This document shows, in pieces, positions 27,369-36,198 of a DNA stretch of 64,000 nucleotides (position 1 is its first letter; the number at the start of each line of letters is the position of its first letter). Below the pieces are notes generated by a model. It did not search any database. It saw only the letters and a program-made list of their open reading frames with translations, and was not told the DNA's origin. The translations under genes and the position numbers were made by a program. The stretch is from positions 186,001 through 250,000 of the forward strand of contig NZ_JAJUXI010000005.1 of assembly GCF_021390515.1 (NCBI RefSeq), written 5' to 3'. Origin of the DNA: Dyadobacter sp. CY326. Its GTDB lineage: Bacteria > Bacteroidota > Bacteroidia > Cytophagales > Spirosomataceae.

Positions 27369-27391
27369 ACAGCCCGCTAATTGCGGGCTGT
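27369..27391 (-). terminator. Hairpin terminator after the Ser/Thr/Pro-rich gene
   Basis: ACAGCCCGC and GCGGGCTGT form a perfect 9-bp stem with a 5-base loop. On the minus strand a T-run (TTTTTTG) follows directly. It is 28 bases after the stop codon at 27419. Confidence 0.8.
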
Positions 27392-27418
27392 TCGTTGACA
27401 GACATTAGCTTTCTCAGA

Positions 27419-28018
27419 TTATTTCTGAGGAGTCGCTGGTCTTGAAGTGCTGCTTCCTGGAACTGTCGATGACGATGAAGGTGTCGTTGCACTGCCAGGA
27501 ACCGTTGATGACGGAACTGTTGTGCTTTGCGGAACAGTTGTTGGTTGCGTTGTATTATTTGGGATGCTGGTCGCTGGAACATTTCCGCTTGGCACTGAGC
27601 CTGATGAAGGCTGTGTCGTGCTTCCCGGGATTGTTGTTGTCGATGTTGGATTCGTAGTTGTTGATCCGGGCTGCGTTGTTCTATCAGGAACTGTTCCTGG
27701 GGGAACTGTCGACGGCCTTGTTGATGTGCCTGGTACAGTGGTTGTTGACTGCGACGACGTGCTTGTTCCAGGTTGTGTCGTGCTGCCTGGTTGTGTTGAT
27801 CCTGGCAATGTCGATGGCTGCACTGTGCTTCCAGGGACTGTTTTTGGCTGTGTCGTTGTGCTTCCCGGCGTTGTTGTTGACGAAGGTGAGGTCGTTGAAC
27901 CGCTTGTCGATGAACCGCCAGTTGATGGTGTACTGCTAGAAGGCAAGCTCGTCTGTGCGAACACGGCTGTTGAGCATAACATGGCTAATGCGAAAATATT
28001 CAGTTTTATCGTTTTCAT
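27419..28018 (-). CDS. Exported Ser/Thr/Pro-rich low-complexity protein
   Basis: 199 residues. A regular signal peptide (MKTIKLNIFALAMLCSTAVFAQ) precedes about 175 residues made almost only of Ser, Thr, Pro, Gly and Gln in degenerate PGSTTQP-like units. There is no folded domain, anchor or sorting tail. The composition is mucin-like and offers many potential O-glycosylation sites; a role as a spacer, matrix component or surface coat is conceivable but unproven. The opposite strand is also open over the same stretch because of the biased codons; I choose this strand for its signal peptide and its terminator at 27369-27391. Confidence 0.75.
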   Translation of the reverse strand: MKTIKLNIFALAMLCSTAVFAQTSLPSSSTPSTGGSSTSGSTTSPSSTTTPGSTTTQPKTVPGSTVQPSTLPGSTQPGSTTQPGTSTSSQSTTTVPGTSTRPSTVPPGTVPDRTTQPGSTTTNPTSTTTIPGSTTQPSSGSVPSGNVPATSIPNNTTQPTTVPQSTTVPSSTVPGSATTPSSSSTVPGSSTSRPATPQK

Positions 28019-28271
28019 GATTATTGACTTTTAGTGATAATCTTCATTACTATAACGTTATGAAAATGAATGAACAAGAATCATACCAAACCCCAATTTG
28101 GTGCTAATAAATGCGAGTATTCTGACTATTCAGGTTCAAACCACACCTTACATCAGCATGCTATTGTCTCAAATGCCCCCGATAAAATGCAGTTTTACCC
28201 AGCTTCAATTACAAATTAATTGGGGAAGTTTGTAATCAGCAAGAACCCGTAACATTAGCAAGCAAACCGAT

Positions 28272-29027
28272 ATGACAACTGAAAATCTCACAGAAACCGC
28301 TGAAAAGCATCGCGTTGTGACGCAGGAAGAATGGATCGCATCACGCAAGGAGCTGTTAAAAAAGGAAAAAGAGCTTACCAGACTTAATGATGAACTTGCA
28401 AGGCAGCGCCGCAACCTGCCCTGGGTAAAGGTTAACAAATCTTACATCTTTGAAGGCGAGCAAGGCAAACAATGGTTAGCAGATCTTTTTGACGGCAAAA
28501 GCCAGTTAATAATATATCATTTTATGTTTGCTCCTGGCGATAAGGAAGGCTGTCCCGGATGCTCATTCATGGCAGATCATATCGATGGCGCAAACTTGCA
28601 TCTGACGCATCATGACGTTTCGGTTGTAGTCGTTTCGCGTGCACCATTGCAAGAATTGTTACCATTCAAAAAGCGAATGGGCTGGAACTTCAAATGGGTT
28701 TCGTCGTTTGGCGGCGATTTCAATTACGATTATTTCGTGTCTTTCACTGAAAAACAAGTTGAAAGCGGTGAGGTCTACTACAATTATGCATATGCGAAGC
28801 ACGACGAAGGGACGGAATCGCCTGGAACCAGTGTGTTTTACAAAGATGACGCAGGTAACATTTACCACACTTATTCCACTTACGCGCGCGGGGGCGACGT
28901 CCTCATTGGTGCGCAAAACTTTCTTGACTTGACTCCAAAAGGAAGAAACGAAGTGGGTGTCATGGATTGGCTGCGGCATCATGACAAATACGATGACTTT
29001 AACGCCGGAAGCTGTTGCAGTCACTAA
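28272..29027 (+). CDS. DUF899-family thioredoxin-like protein
   Basis: 251 residues, cytoplasmic by lack of a signal. VTQEEWIASRKELLKKEKELTR and RQRRNLPWVKVNKSYIFEG are the usual DUF899 opening, IYHFMFAPGDKEGCPGCSFM carries C94-P-G-C97 in a thioredoxin/AhpC-like position, and VSRAPLQELLPFKKRMGW and the aromatic SVFYKDDAGNIYHTYSTYARG follow. The family is thought to be thiol-dependent but has no settled reaction. The end (NAGSCCSH) adds two vicinal cysteines. It is a single gene read away from the Ser/Thr/Pro gene. Confidence 0.9.
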   Translation: MTTENLTETAEKHRVVTQEEWIASRKELLKKEKELTRLNDELARQRRNLPWVKVNKSYIFEGEQGKQWLADLFDGKSQLIIYHFMFAPGDKEGCPGCSFMADHIDGANLHLTHHDVSVVVVSRAPLQELLPFKKRMGWNFKWVSSFGGDFNYDYFVSFTEKQVESGEVYYNYAYAKHDEGTESPGTSVFYKDDAGNIYHTYSTYARGGDVLIGAQNFLDLTPKGRNEVGVMDWLRHHDKYDDFNAGSCCSH

Positions 29028-29100
29028 ATCATTCACAAGGGTTGAACGCGTCGAGTTAATTCAGGATAGTAAAATGAAGCAATAAGCCCCTTTTGTGAGG

Positions 29101-29128
29101 GTCTGTTTTTGGTAAAATAAAAACGGAC
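29101..29128 (+). terminator. Possible terminator after the DUF899 gene
   Basis: GTCTGTTTTT and AAAAACGGAC form a 10-bp stem with one G-T pair around an 8-base loop, 74 bases after the stop codon. It is AT-rich and lacks a clear T-run, so the call is tentative. Confidence 0.35.
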
Positions 29129-29165
29129 TTCCTAGGCCACGCTTTCAGACGGATTCAGCCCTTTT

Positions 29166-31331
29166 ATGATTGACTTGCTACGCAATAAGCACCGCTTATT
29201 GAAACGAAAATATGCCCTGCTGCCAGCATTCGCTGCTTTTGCGGCGCTGGCAGCTTACCAAACAACAGATAGCGATCGCAGTTGGGCAATTTACAAAGCC
29301 GACGCTGAAAGCACCAGCTACTCTCCCCTCACCGAAATTAACACAACCAATGTAAGCCAGTTGCAGCCCGCATGGACCTTTGCAATCAAGGACATGAAAG
29401 ACGGCGCGCGCCCTGGCAGCAGCGAATGCAACCCGATCATTGTCGATGGCGTAATGTATGCCACTTCGGCCAAGCATTTCGTGTATGCCATCGATGCTGG
29501 AACGGGTAAGCAAATCTGGTCTTTCGACCCTTTCAATGGTGCGGAAGGCGGCGGGGTGAGCCGAGGCGTAACTTATTGGGAAGATGGAAATGATAAACGG
29601 ATTTTAGTAACTGGCGGCGATGTGCTTTTTGCATTGAATGCGCAAACCGGTAAACCGATCCGCTCGTTTGGCAAAGACGGCGAGGTGAGTATGAATGTTG
29701 GATTAAGGGATGATCCTGAAACCATTTCAGTGATTCCGACGAGTCCGGGCATTGTTTATAAAGATCTGCTCATTATGGGTGCCGAGGTTTCGGAATTGTA
29801 TGGCGCGCAGCCCGGCTACATTCGTGCCTATGATTGCAGGTCCGGGAAGCTGGCTTGGACATTCCACACCATTCCAATGCCCGGAGAACCGGGTTATGAA
29901 ACCTGGCCAGAAGATGCTTACAAATATGCTGGCGGCGTAAATGATTGGGCGGGCATGAGCCTGGACCTCAAAAGGGGCATTGTGTTTCTTGCTCTGGGTT
30001 CTCCAAGTTATGACTTCTACGGCGCCGACCGAAAGGGCAACAATCTGTATGGCAACAGTGTGGTCGCTTTGGATGCGGCGACTGGCAAATATATCTGGCA
30101 TTACCAGCTCGTGCACCATGATCTTTGGGATTACGATTTGCCCGCGCCGCCCAATCTGGTCACTGTTCAAAGGAATGGGAAAAATGTCGATGCCGTGGCG
30201 CAGATTACAAAGCATGGATTTGTGTTCGTGTTCAGTCGAGAAACGGGCGAGCCGTTATTTCCGATCGAAGAGCGCAAAGTGCCGGCATCCAACATTCCCG
30301 GTGAATATGCGTCGCCCACGCAGCCATTTCCATTAAAACCGAAACCCTTCGCCCGCCAATGGATGACAGAGGAAGACCTCACCGCGTACAGCGCAGCCGG
30401 GCATGATTCCATTGTCAGGAAGTTCCGCGCTATGCGTTATGAAGGACTTTTCACACCGCCCGATCTGAAAGGGACATTGATGCTGCCCGGCACGCGCGGT
30501 GGCGCTGAGTGGGGCGGCGCGGCTTACGATCCAGGCTCATCGGTGCTTTTTGTCAAATCCAATGATTCACCGGAAATCCAGTCGATGAAGAAAGTGGACG
30601 CGGAAAAAGAAGCAAAGGACCAAACCGTTTTTGATCAGGGAAAAAACATTTACACAACATATTGCGTGGCCTGTCATGGCAAGGATAAAAACGGTGATGA
30701 ACCTAATTATCCGTCGCTTATCGGCCTTAAAAACCGAATGACACGTGAGGCTGCATTGGACAAAATAAAAAAGGGAGGTGGAAAAATGCCTGCCTTCGCC
30801 AGTGTTGTGAAAGGAAAAGAAAAAGGAATTGTCGCTTATCTGTTTGAAAAAGAGCAGAATTCAAGCCTGGTAACCAAAATGGAAACGGGCCAGACGCAGG
30901 CAGGCGCTGACAAATATTTGAACCTGACTGCCTACGGACACTTTCGCGATCCCGACGGGAACCCCGCCCTGCGCCCGCCCTGGGGCACATTGAATGCAAT
31001 TAACCTGACGACGGGTGATTATGAATGGCAAATTCCGTTAGGAAACAATACGCGTTTGCAGCAGAAAGGCGCGCCGGAAACCGGTCAGGAAGGCTCAGCT
31101 GGCCCGATTGTCACCGCAGGAGGCCTGATATTCATCAGCGGAACAAATGACAAAAAGCTCCGGGCTTTTGACAAAAAAACAGGGAAGCTCCTCTGGCAAA
31201 CGCTGCTTCCGGGTGTTGCTAATGCGACCGCCTGCACTTATCAGCATCAAGGCAGGCAGTATGTTGCATTGTCGGTTGGCGGAAATAAAGAAAATCCTTC
31301 CGGCTTCATCATGGCCTTCAAATTGCCCTAA
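29166..31331 (+). CDS. PQQ-dependent dehydrogenase with inserted cytochrome c domain
   Basis: 721 residues. A basic N-terminus and hydrophobic stretch (KRKYALLPAFAAFAALAAY) suggest export or an N-terminal anchor. The beta-propeller of quinoprotein dehydrogenases starts at about 35 (SWAIYKADAESTSYSPL, YAIDAGTGKQIWSFDP) and contains the usual W-motif repeats. At about 485-560 a mono-haem cytochrome c is inserted (C500-V-A-C503-H504, probable Met541 axial ligand), after which the propeller closes (FDKKTGKLLWQTLLPG). It should oxidise an alcohol or sugar in the periplasm and pass electrons through its own haem. It lacks the five membrane helices of classical glucose dehydrogenase. The substrate is unknown, and no PQQ biosynthesis gene lies in the window. 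Confidence 0.93.
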   Translation: MIDLLRNKHRLLKRKYALLPAFAAFAALAAYQTTDSDRSWAIYKADAESTSYSPLTEINTTNVSQLQPAWTFAIKDMKDGARPGSSECNPIIVDGVMYATSAKHFVYAIDAGTGKQIWSFDPFNGAEGGGVSRGVTYWEDGNDKRILVTGGDVLFALNAQTGKPIRSFGKDGEVSMNVGLRDDPETISVIPTSPGIVYKDLLIMGAEVSELYGAQPGYIRAYDCRSGKLAWTFHTIPMPGEPGYETWPEDAYKYAGGVNDWAGMSLDLKRGIVFLALGSPSYDFYGADRKGNNLYGNSVVALDAATGKYIWHYQLVHHDLWDYDLPAPPNLVTVQRNGKNVDAVAQITKHGFVFVFSRETGEPLFPIEERKVPASNIPGEYASPTQPFPLKPKPFARQWMTEEDLTAYSAAGHDSIVRKFRAMRYEGLFTPPDLKGTLMLPGTRGGAEWGGAAYDPGSSVLFVKSNDSPEIQSMKKVDAEKEAKDQTVFDQGKNIYTTYCVACHGKDKNGDEPNYPSLIGLKNRMTREAALDKIKKGGGKMPAFASVVKGKEKGIVAYLFEKEQNSSLVTKMETGQTQAGADKYLNLTAYGHFRDPDGNPALRPPWGTLNAINLTTGDYEWQIPLGNNTRLQQKGAPETGQEGSAGPIVTAGGLIFISGTNDKKLRAFDKKTGKLLWQTLLPGVANATACTYQHQGRQYVALSVGGNKENPSGFIMAFKLP

Positions 31332-31387
31332 ATGCACAAAAGCAAAACGAATCCGATTTTGATTGTTTTTGCCAAAATTAATTAACT

Positions 31388-31430
31388 TTACTTACGAAAA
31401 GTTAGTAATAAATAAAAGGTTAGTAGTAAA
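31388..31430 (+). promoter_or_regulatory. Candidate HxlR operator and promoter region
   Basis: TTACTTAC-N5-GTTAGTAA (31388-31408) is an inverted repeat with one mismatch, and a third half site, GTTAGTAGTAAA, follows at 31419-31430. HxlR/DUF24 regulators such as YodB bind related TACTA-spaced dyads, so autoregulation is likely. TAAACCTTTG at the end could contribute to a -7 box. The start codon is 22 bases further on. Confidence 0.5.
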
Positions 31431-31451
31431 CCTTTGGTTAGTTAATGTTCT

Positions 31452-31859
31452 ATGAAACTCTTGGAAGACAGATCAGAAAAGCATTCCGTAGTTGAATGCA
31501 ACAGCAAGCTAAGCGCAATCAGCGACGCGCTTTATGTGATTGGCGGTAAGTGGCGTTTACGGATTATTATGGCCTTGTCAGAAGGCAACAGTCGGTTCAA
31601 TGAGCTGCAAAGGATTGTTCCTGGCATATCAGCACGCGTTTTGTCCAATGAATTAAAAGAGCTGGAACTGACCGGGTTTGTGGTCAGGAATGTGTATACA
31701 CAAGTGCCCGTTGTTGTTGAATACAAGCTCACAGAATACAGCCGGACGCTGGATAGCGTGCTGGCCGCGCTCGTTGAATGGGGCGAGGCGCACCGGGCGA
31801 AAATCAAAGCAGAAGGGCAGTCGCAGGTGGAAATTATTGCTCAGGAAGTGACACTGTAA
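31452..31859 (+). CDS. HxlR-family (DUF24) winged-helix regulator
   Basis: 135 residues. The HxlR signature is clear: CNSKLSAISDALYVIGGKWRLRII, then SRFNELQRIVPGISARVLSNEL as the helix-turn-helix, EYKLTEYSRTLDSVLAALVEWG as wing and dimer helix. A cysteine (C17, VVECNSKL) sits at the position used for redox or quinone/aldehyde sensing in several relatives. The gene follows the PQQ dehydrogenase gene on the same strand by 120 bases but has its own dyad upstream. It overlaps the convergent adhesin-like gene by 26 bases. Confidence 0.93.
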   Translation: MKLLEDRSEKHSVVECNSKLSAISDALYVIGGKWRLRIIMALSEGNSRFNELQRIVPGISARVLSNELKELELTGFVVRNVYTQVPVVVEYKLTEYSRTLDSVLAALVEWGEAHRAKIKAEGQSQVEIIAQEVTL

Positions 31860-32760
31860 CGTGCCACATATCGCCTGAATTGGTGACCTTTTCGGTGCCC
31901 CACACGCCTCGGCCGCCATCCGGACGCAAGTATACGCTGAAAATCAGACTCGTAATATCGGAGCCGGTAACCATCACGCTGCCGCACGCAGCACCATTGG
32001 CGCAGCTGCCCGTTATGGTCGATTTGTTGTGAAGGATCTTGGTTTTTGAATCGTCCAGCACCATTTCTTTATTGCCCGAAAGTTTCACCAATGTTCTGCC
32101 CGGCGATTGCAGTTCAAGCTCCGTTGCAAAGCCCAGCCGGTTGTTTGCAAAGTTTGTCGTGGCCCCCAAACCGATAAGCGAGATCACCGGATTATTGACT
32201 GGCCGACTGAATTGCAGCCTTAATTTGCCATAATAATAACGGCTCGTGTCCGCAGTCGGTGCCTTTGACGCAAGCAATGGCTTAGCCGACAAAAAAACCT
32301 GCAAGCCAGCATTGGAATACAAATTAACGCCTCTCCCCGCCTCTCCTTTCGGATGCGACGTGAACATTGTGTGCGTGGAATCTGTGAAATAGTAATTGTT
32401 GTTCACCACCGGAACCGACCGCACCTGACTTGCACTTGCTCCCGACGCCGCCCCAAACGTCATGCCCGTAACGTGCTGCGGGACAGTAATATAAGGTTGA
32501 TCGTCGAAGCTGAATGTGACCGAGAGCGGTTTCTGTGGTTTTTGAAAATAGATTCCTTCGTCCTTGCTTCCATTGTTATTTATAAAAAAGCTCAGCGTCT
32601 GCGGAATGGACGTGGGTCCCTTGGTAACAGGGGCCGGATAACTGTTGTTGACGCCATCCTGGACAAATTCCAGTGTGTTTTGTGCATTGGTTCTAAATGC
32701 TGAAACAGAGGTCAAAAGCAAAAGGAGTAACCGCGCGGAGGGACCGTGTTTTAGGAGCAT
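31834..32760 (-). CDS. Exported adhesin-like beta-sandwich protein, function unknown
   Basis: 308 residues with a signal peptide (SARLLLLLLTSVSAFRTNAQ). The rest is beta-rich, with repeats of Asn, Ser and Gly and segments such as FSRPVNNPVISLIGLGATTNF, GFATELELQSPG and ITGSCANGAACGSVMVTGS. Similar segments form the N-terminal part of very large surface proteins of Cytophagales; here the protein stops after one such unit, without a type IX tail, so it may be a stand-alone or shortened version. The two cysteines in SCANGAACGS could form a disulfide. No enzyme motif is seen. The 3' ends of this gene and the HxlR gene overlap by 26 bases. Confidence 0.8.
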   Translation of the reverse strand: MLLKHGPSARLLLLLLTSVSAFRTNAQNTLEFVQDGVNNSYPAPVTKGPTSIPQTLSFFINNNGSKDEGIYFQKPQKPLSVTFSFDDQPYITVPQHVTGMTFGAASGASASQVRSVPVVNNNYYFTDSTHTMFTSHPKGEAGRGVNLYSNAGLQVFLSAKPLLASKAPTADTSRYYYGKLRLQFSRPVNNPVISLIGLGATTNFANNRLGFATELELQSPGRTLVKLSGNKEMVLDDSKTKILHNKSTITGSCANGAACGSVMVTGSDITSLIFSVYLRPDGGRGVWGTEKVTNSGDMWHVTVSLPEQ

Positions 32761-32879
32761 GTGTAGCGAATTAAGAGTCGTTGAGTTGGTTTGCTAACTG
32801 CAATATAATGTTCCTTCGCTAAGTTTCCACGCACGCGGTTGCCTTTTAACATTAAAAATATATTGCGGCAAATGAAGAA

Positions 32880-35852
32880 TTAGTTACCGCCGTACATATT
32901 GAATGCGAGTAAATGTTTCTTGAAAATAGCCTCATATTGCTGCGCCGCTGCATCTTGTTTTGCACGCCTGCATTCCTGCACAATCGTTTGCAGCGTGTAA
33001 AGGTCTACATTGACGTCCCGGTTTCTGATCCCGCCTTTTTCCTTGATCCAGGTAAGATTTTCGTCGGACCGCAATGCCATGATCCGGGCTGAATCCAGCG
33101 CTTTTTTGTTTTCCCCGACATCGAACAACATTCCCACAAAACCAACCGAAAACTGATCATACGGGATCGTGTCGTCCGGCATAACGGTCATGGCTTTGTT
33201 GACCACTTCCTTTGCTTTTTTCAAGTCATTTTCCGCAATCAGCTGTCCTGCCAGTCGCAGGAATGAAATACGCGCAGTGGCGACCGGCGATCCGCGATAA
33301 GTGTCGTCATAGTAAACATTGGGATCATTCATCGAGCGCCATTGCATTTTTTTCATCATGTTGTCATACATGATTTCTGAATTGACGTAACCATCCGAAG
33401 CGCCCTGCACGCGCACAGGCAGGAGCCGATAAGTATAACCTTCGAGCTGCAAGTATTCCTGCAATCCGAGATTGTGCGTTGCGCCCATTGTCGAAGAAAA
33501 ATAAACCGGCCTTTCCCAATTGTTGCTCGCAATGATATCCAGGATCACAAGGTCACTTTTGTAAAGGTCTTTTGTGCCAATGTTCCAGCTCATCGAGTCA
33601 CCCAGCATCGGAACGAGCTCATTTTTCACAATGTGCATGGACTTTACTTTCTGCGAATCCACCGGCAGAAACAGCGTGGATGAAGGCAGAATTGAGGTCA
33701 TATCACCACTGGTGAGCGGAACCTGAATGGCCTTGTTGTTTTGTTTGATCAGTTCGAGATATTCTTTGAGGTTAATGCCATTCTTCACCGCAGCAATTTC
33801 ATAAAACGGCACATATTCGTTTTTCCCCGTCGCATAATTGGCCATATCCAGCGAGAGCGGCAATGCTTCCGACTTGTTGATCTTTCGTTTCAGCTGTTCG
33901 ATATACCAGTCAATCCCCAGAAAGGTCTGCACGCAAACACGAACATCCGTCCGCACGCCTTCCACTTCCTGCAAATACCACAACGGGAATGTGTCATTGT
34001 CGCCACCTGTGAAAAGAATGGCATTCGGGGCGCAGGAATTGAGCAAGTTTCTGGCAAAATCAACGGAATGAAAACGGTTGCGCCGGTCGTGATTATCCCA
34101 GCCTTTTGCCAATAATATAAGTGGAACCGATATACTCGCAGCCACGGCCACACCTGTCCGCACCCTGGCATTAAAAATGGCCTTTTGTAAAAATGCGGCA
34201 ACCGCCAAGACCCCAAAACCGATCCAAATGCAAAAAACATAAAACGAGCCGACATAAATGTAATCGCGCTCACGCGGTTCGGTAGGTGGCGGATTGAGAT
34301 AAATGACAAGCCCCACGCCTGTCAATATAAACAGCAGACCAAGCACCAGCAGATCGTCGCGGCGCTTGCCATACATCCACATAAGTCCGGCAATGCCGAG
34401 GAGGAAAGGCAGCATGAAAAAGTTGTTGTGACCGCGATTGCTTGCAATGGAAGAAGGAAAACTGCCGGCTGCATGCCATGGCAGCAATGTGCCCGCACCT
34501 TCCTGATCACTCTCCCGACCCACAAAATTCCAAAGGAAATAACGCCAATACATGTGACCAATCTGGTGCGAAAACATGTAAGAAAGATTGTGTCGCATGG
34601 TCGGCTTTTCGCCTTCTGCCAGACCCGTCATTTGCTGGTAAAGCTGCGGATGGCCGGGCTGCGCGCTATACATTCTCGGAAACAGCATCTTACTGCCGGG
34701 TTCATATTCGTAAATGGGCCGGTAATCGATGATTACGTATTTTCCATCCTGCTTGCGGTAAATGGGCGCACCGCGTTTTTGGCTGATCGGTTTGGAAGTA
34801 AAAGACGGGCCGTACAACAACGGGCGGCTTTCATACTGCTCTCTTTTAAGGTAGGAGACGAAGCGCAGCACATCACTTGGATTATTTTCATTGATAGGCG
34901 GATTGTACTCCGACCGCACCAAAACCATCATGTAAGAGGCATAACCAATAAGAACAAAAGCAAGCGAAAGCAGGCCGGTGTTGAGTAAAACCTGCGCTTT
35001 CCGATGCGCATGCCGGATTGCCCACCCCAGCGCTCCAAGAAAAAACACCACGAAAAAAATGATTCCGGAATGATAAGGGAGCCCCAGCGAATTGACAAAA
35101 AATATCTCAACCTTTCCTGCCAGATCGGGCAAGCCGGGAATGATCCCTGAATTGATGATTGCTAAAATGAACAGGCCGCAGCCAAATGCGACAATGCGTC
35201 CTAAAATCGTCGGTTTGGGATATTTTTTGAAATAATAAACCAACGCCAGTGCGGGAATGGTGACCAGGTTAAGCAAATGCACCCCGATGGAAATGCCGAC
35301 GAGATAGGCGATCAGGATCAGCCAGCGGTTTGCCGTTGCCGGGTCGCTTGTCTGCTCCCATCTAAACACGGCCCAGATTACGATTGCTGTAAAGAATGAT
35401 GACATGCCGTAAACCTCCGCTTCGGCGGCTGAGAACCAGAACGAATCTGACCATGCATAAGCCAATGCGCCAATGGACGCAGCGCAAAAAATCAGGACCG
35501 TTTCTGACCTGGAAAGTGCTCCTTCGGCTTTTCCAAGCAACTTTTTAGCAAGAATTGTGATGGTCCAGAACAGAAAAAGCACCGTAAAAGCGCTGCTCAG
35601 CACCGAAACCATATTAACCCAATAAGCAACGCGCGTGACGTCGCCGAGCGCTAGCAGGGAAAAAAGTCTTCCTACGAGCAGAAAAAAAGGCGCCCCGGGC
35701 GGATGGGGCACCTGTAACTTAAATGCAGCTGCAATAAACTCGCCGCAATCCCAGAAACTGGCAGTTCGCTCCATCGTCACCACGTAAGTAAGAAAAGCGA
35801 TAAAAAAGACTGCCCAGCCAGTAATGTTGTTCCATTTTTTGAAAAGTGTCAT
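32880..35852 (-). CDS. DUF2723 membrane protein, probable O-glycosyltransferase (PMT-like)
   Basis: About 990 residues from the ATG at 35852 (MTLFKKWNN...); the ATG at 35897 adds 15 residues. About ten or more membrane helices cover residues 15-590. The family signature FWDCGEFIAAAFKLQVPHPPG lies in the first periplasmic loop, with acidic residues placed as in GT-C protein O-mannosyltransferases. The C-terminal 350 residues form a soluble region (FTGGDNDTFPLWYLQEVEGV, DMTSILPSSTLFLPV). By family resemblance it would transfer a sugar from a lipid carrier to secreted proteins, which could matter for the Ser/Thr-rich exported protein at 27419. That link is inference. A lone gene in a convergent-divergent setting. 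Confidence 0.9.
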   Translation of the reverse strand: MTLFKKWNNITGWAVFFIAFLTYVVTMERTASFWDCGEFIAAAFKLQVPHPPGAPFFLLVGRLFSLLALGDVTRVAYWVNMVSVLSSAFTVLFLFWTITILAKKLLGKAEGALSRSETVLIFCAASIGALAYAWSDSFWFSAAEAEVYGMSSFFTAIVIWAVFRWEQTSDPATANRWLILIAYLVGISIGVHLLNLVTIPALALVYYFKKYPKPTILGRIVAFGCGLFILAIINSGIIPGLPDLAGKVEIFFVNSLGLPYHSGIIFFVVFFLGALGWAIRHAHRKAQVLLNTGLLSLAFVLIGYASYMMVLVRSEYNPPINENNPSDVLRFVSYLKREQYESRPLLYGPSFTSKPISQKRGAPIYRKQDGKYVIIDYRPIYEYEPGSKMLFPRMYSAQPGHPQLYQQMTGLAEGEKPTMRHNLSYMFSHQIGHMYWRYFLWNFVGRESDQEGAGTLLPWHAAGSFPSSIASNRGHNNFFMLPFLLGIAGLMWMYGKRRDDLLVLGLLFILTGVGLVIYLNPPPTEPRERDYIYVGSFYVFCIWIGFGVLAVAAFLQKAIFNARVRTGVAVAASISVPLILLAKGWDNHDRRNRFHSVDFARNLLNSCAPNAILFTGGDNDTFPLWYLQEVEGVRTDVRVCVQTFLGIDWYIEQLKRKINKSEALPLSLDMANYATGKNEYVPFYEIAAVKNGINLKEYLELIKQNNKAIQVPLTSGDMTSILPSSTLFLPVDSQKVKSMHIVKNELVPMLGDSMSWNIGTKDLYKSDLVILDIIASNNWERPVYFSSTMGATHNLGLQEYLQLEGYTYRLLPVRVQGASDGYVNSEIMYDNMMKKMQWRSMNDPNVYYDDTYRGSPVATARISFLRLAGQLIAENDLKKAKEVVNKAMTVMPDDTIPYDQFSVGFVGMLFDVGENKKALDSARIMALRSDENLTWIKEKGGIRNRDVNVDLYTLQTIVQECRRAKQDAAAQQYEAIFKKHLLAFNMYGGN

Positions 35853-36198
35853 GTTAAGTTGCGTTTTTTCGAGTTCCAAAGCTATTGAAACGGCCAAAAA
35901 AGAGACTTCGCCAGACTCTTAAAAAACGTTAACTGACCTGCTCAAAATCAAGCTTTTAACTTAAATTAACAATCGATAGGATTGTGCAGATTTGTCAATT
36001 TAAAGCGGATATCCATTGGCTTACATAACATTACTAAGCTTTGGCTGCATTGATCTGCATTCCGCCTGTTCTTAAAATCGGACTAGACTAATTCCAGCAG
36101 ATGTCAACGCTAGGCACAATATTTGACCAATTCCCCCAAAATCGCGTTCGGTTACTGCCTTCTTTTTTTCCAGAAACTTAAAATAGAGGAGATTTGCC
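35853..36198 (+). other. 346-base divergent intergenic region
   Basis: Separates the DUF2723 gene (minus) from the REC-PAS kinase gene (plus). A short inverted repeat (ACAAT...ATTGT) lies near 35970-35985. The plus-strand gene has an unusually good ribosome binding site at its end. I see no RNA gene or extra reading frame. Confidence 0.4.
36185..36191 (+). promoter_or_regulatory. Strong Shine-Dalgarno sequence for the REC-PAS kinase
   Basis: AGAGGAG lies 7 bases before the ATG at 36199. Most genes in this window have no recognisable ribosome binding site, so this one stands out and fixes the start. Confidence 0.6.

Noticed and set aside
27440..27960. Repetitive stretch that could suggest a CRISPR array
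   Set aside because: The repeats are irregular, in frame with a coding region and not separated by spacers of constant length. No cas gene is near.
27447..28034. Plus-strand open frame of 195 codons opposite the Ser/Thr/Pro-rich gene
   Set aside because: It mirrors the biased codons of the minus-strand gene, has no signal peptide or domain, and the terminator at 27369-27391 fits the minus strand.
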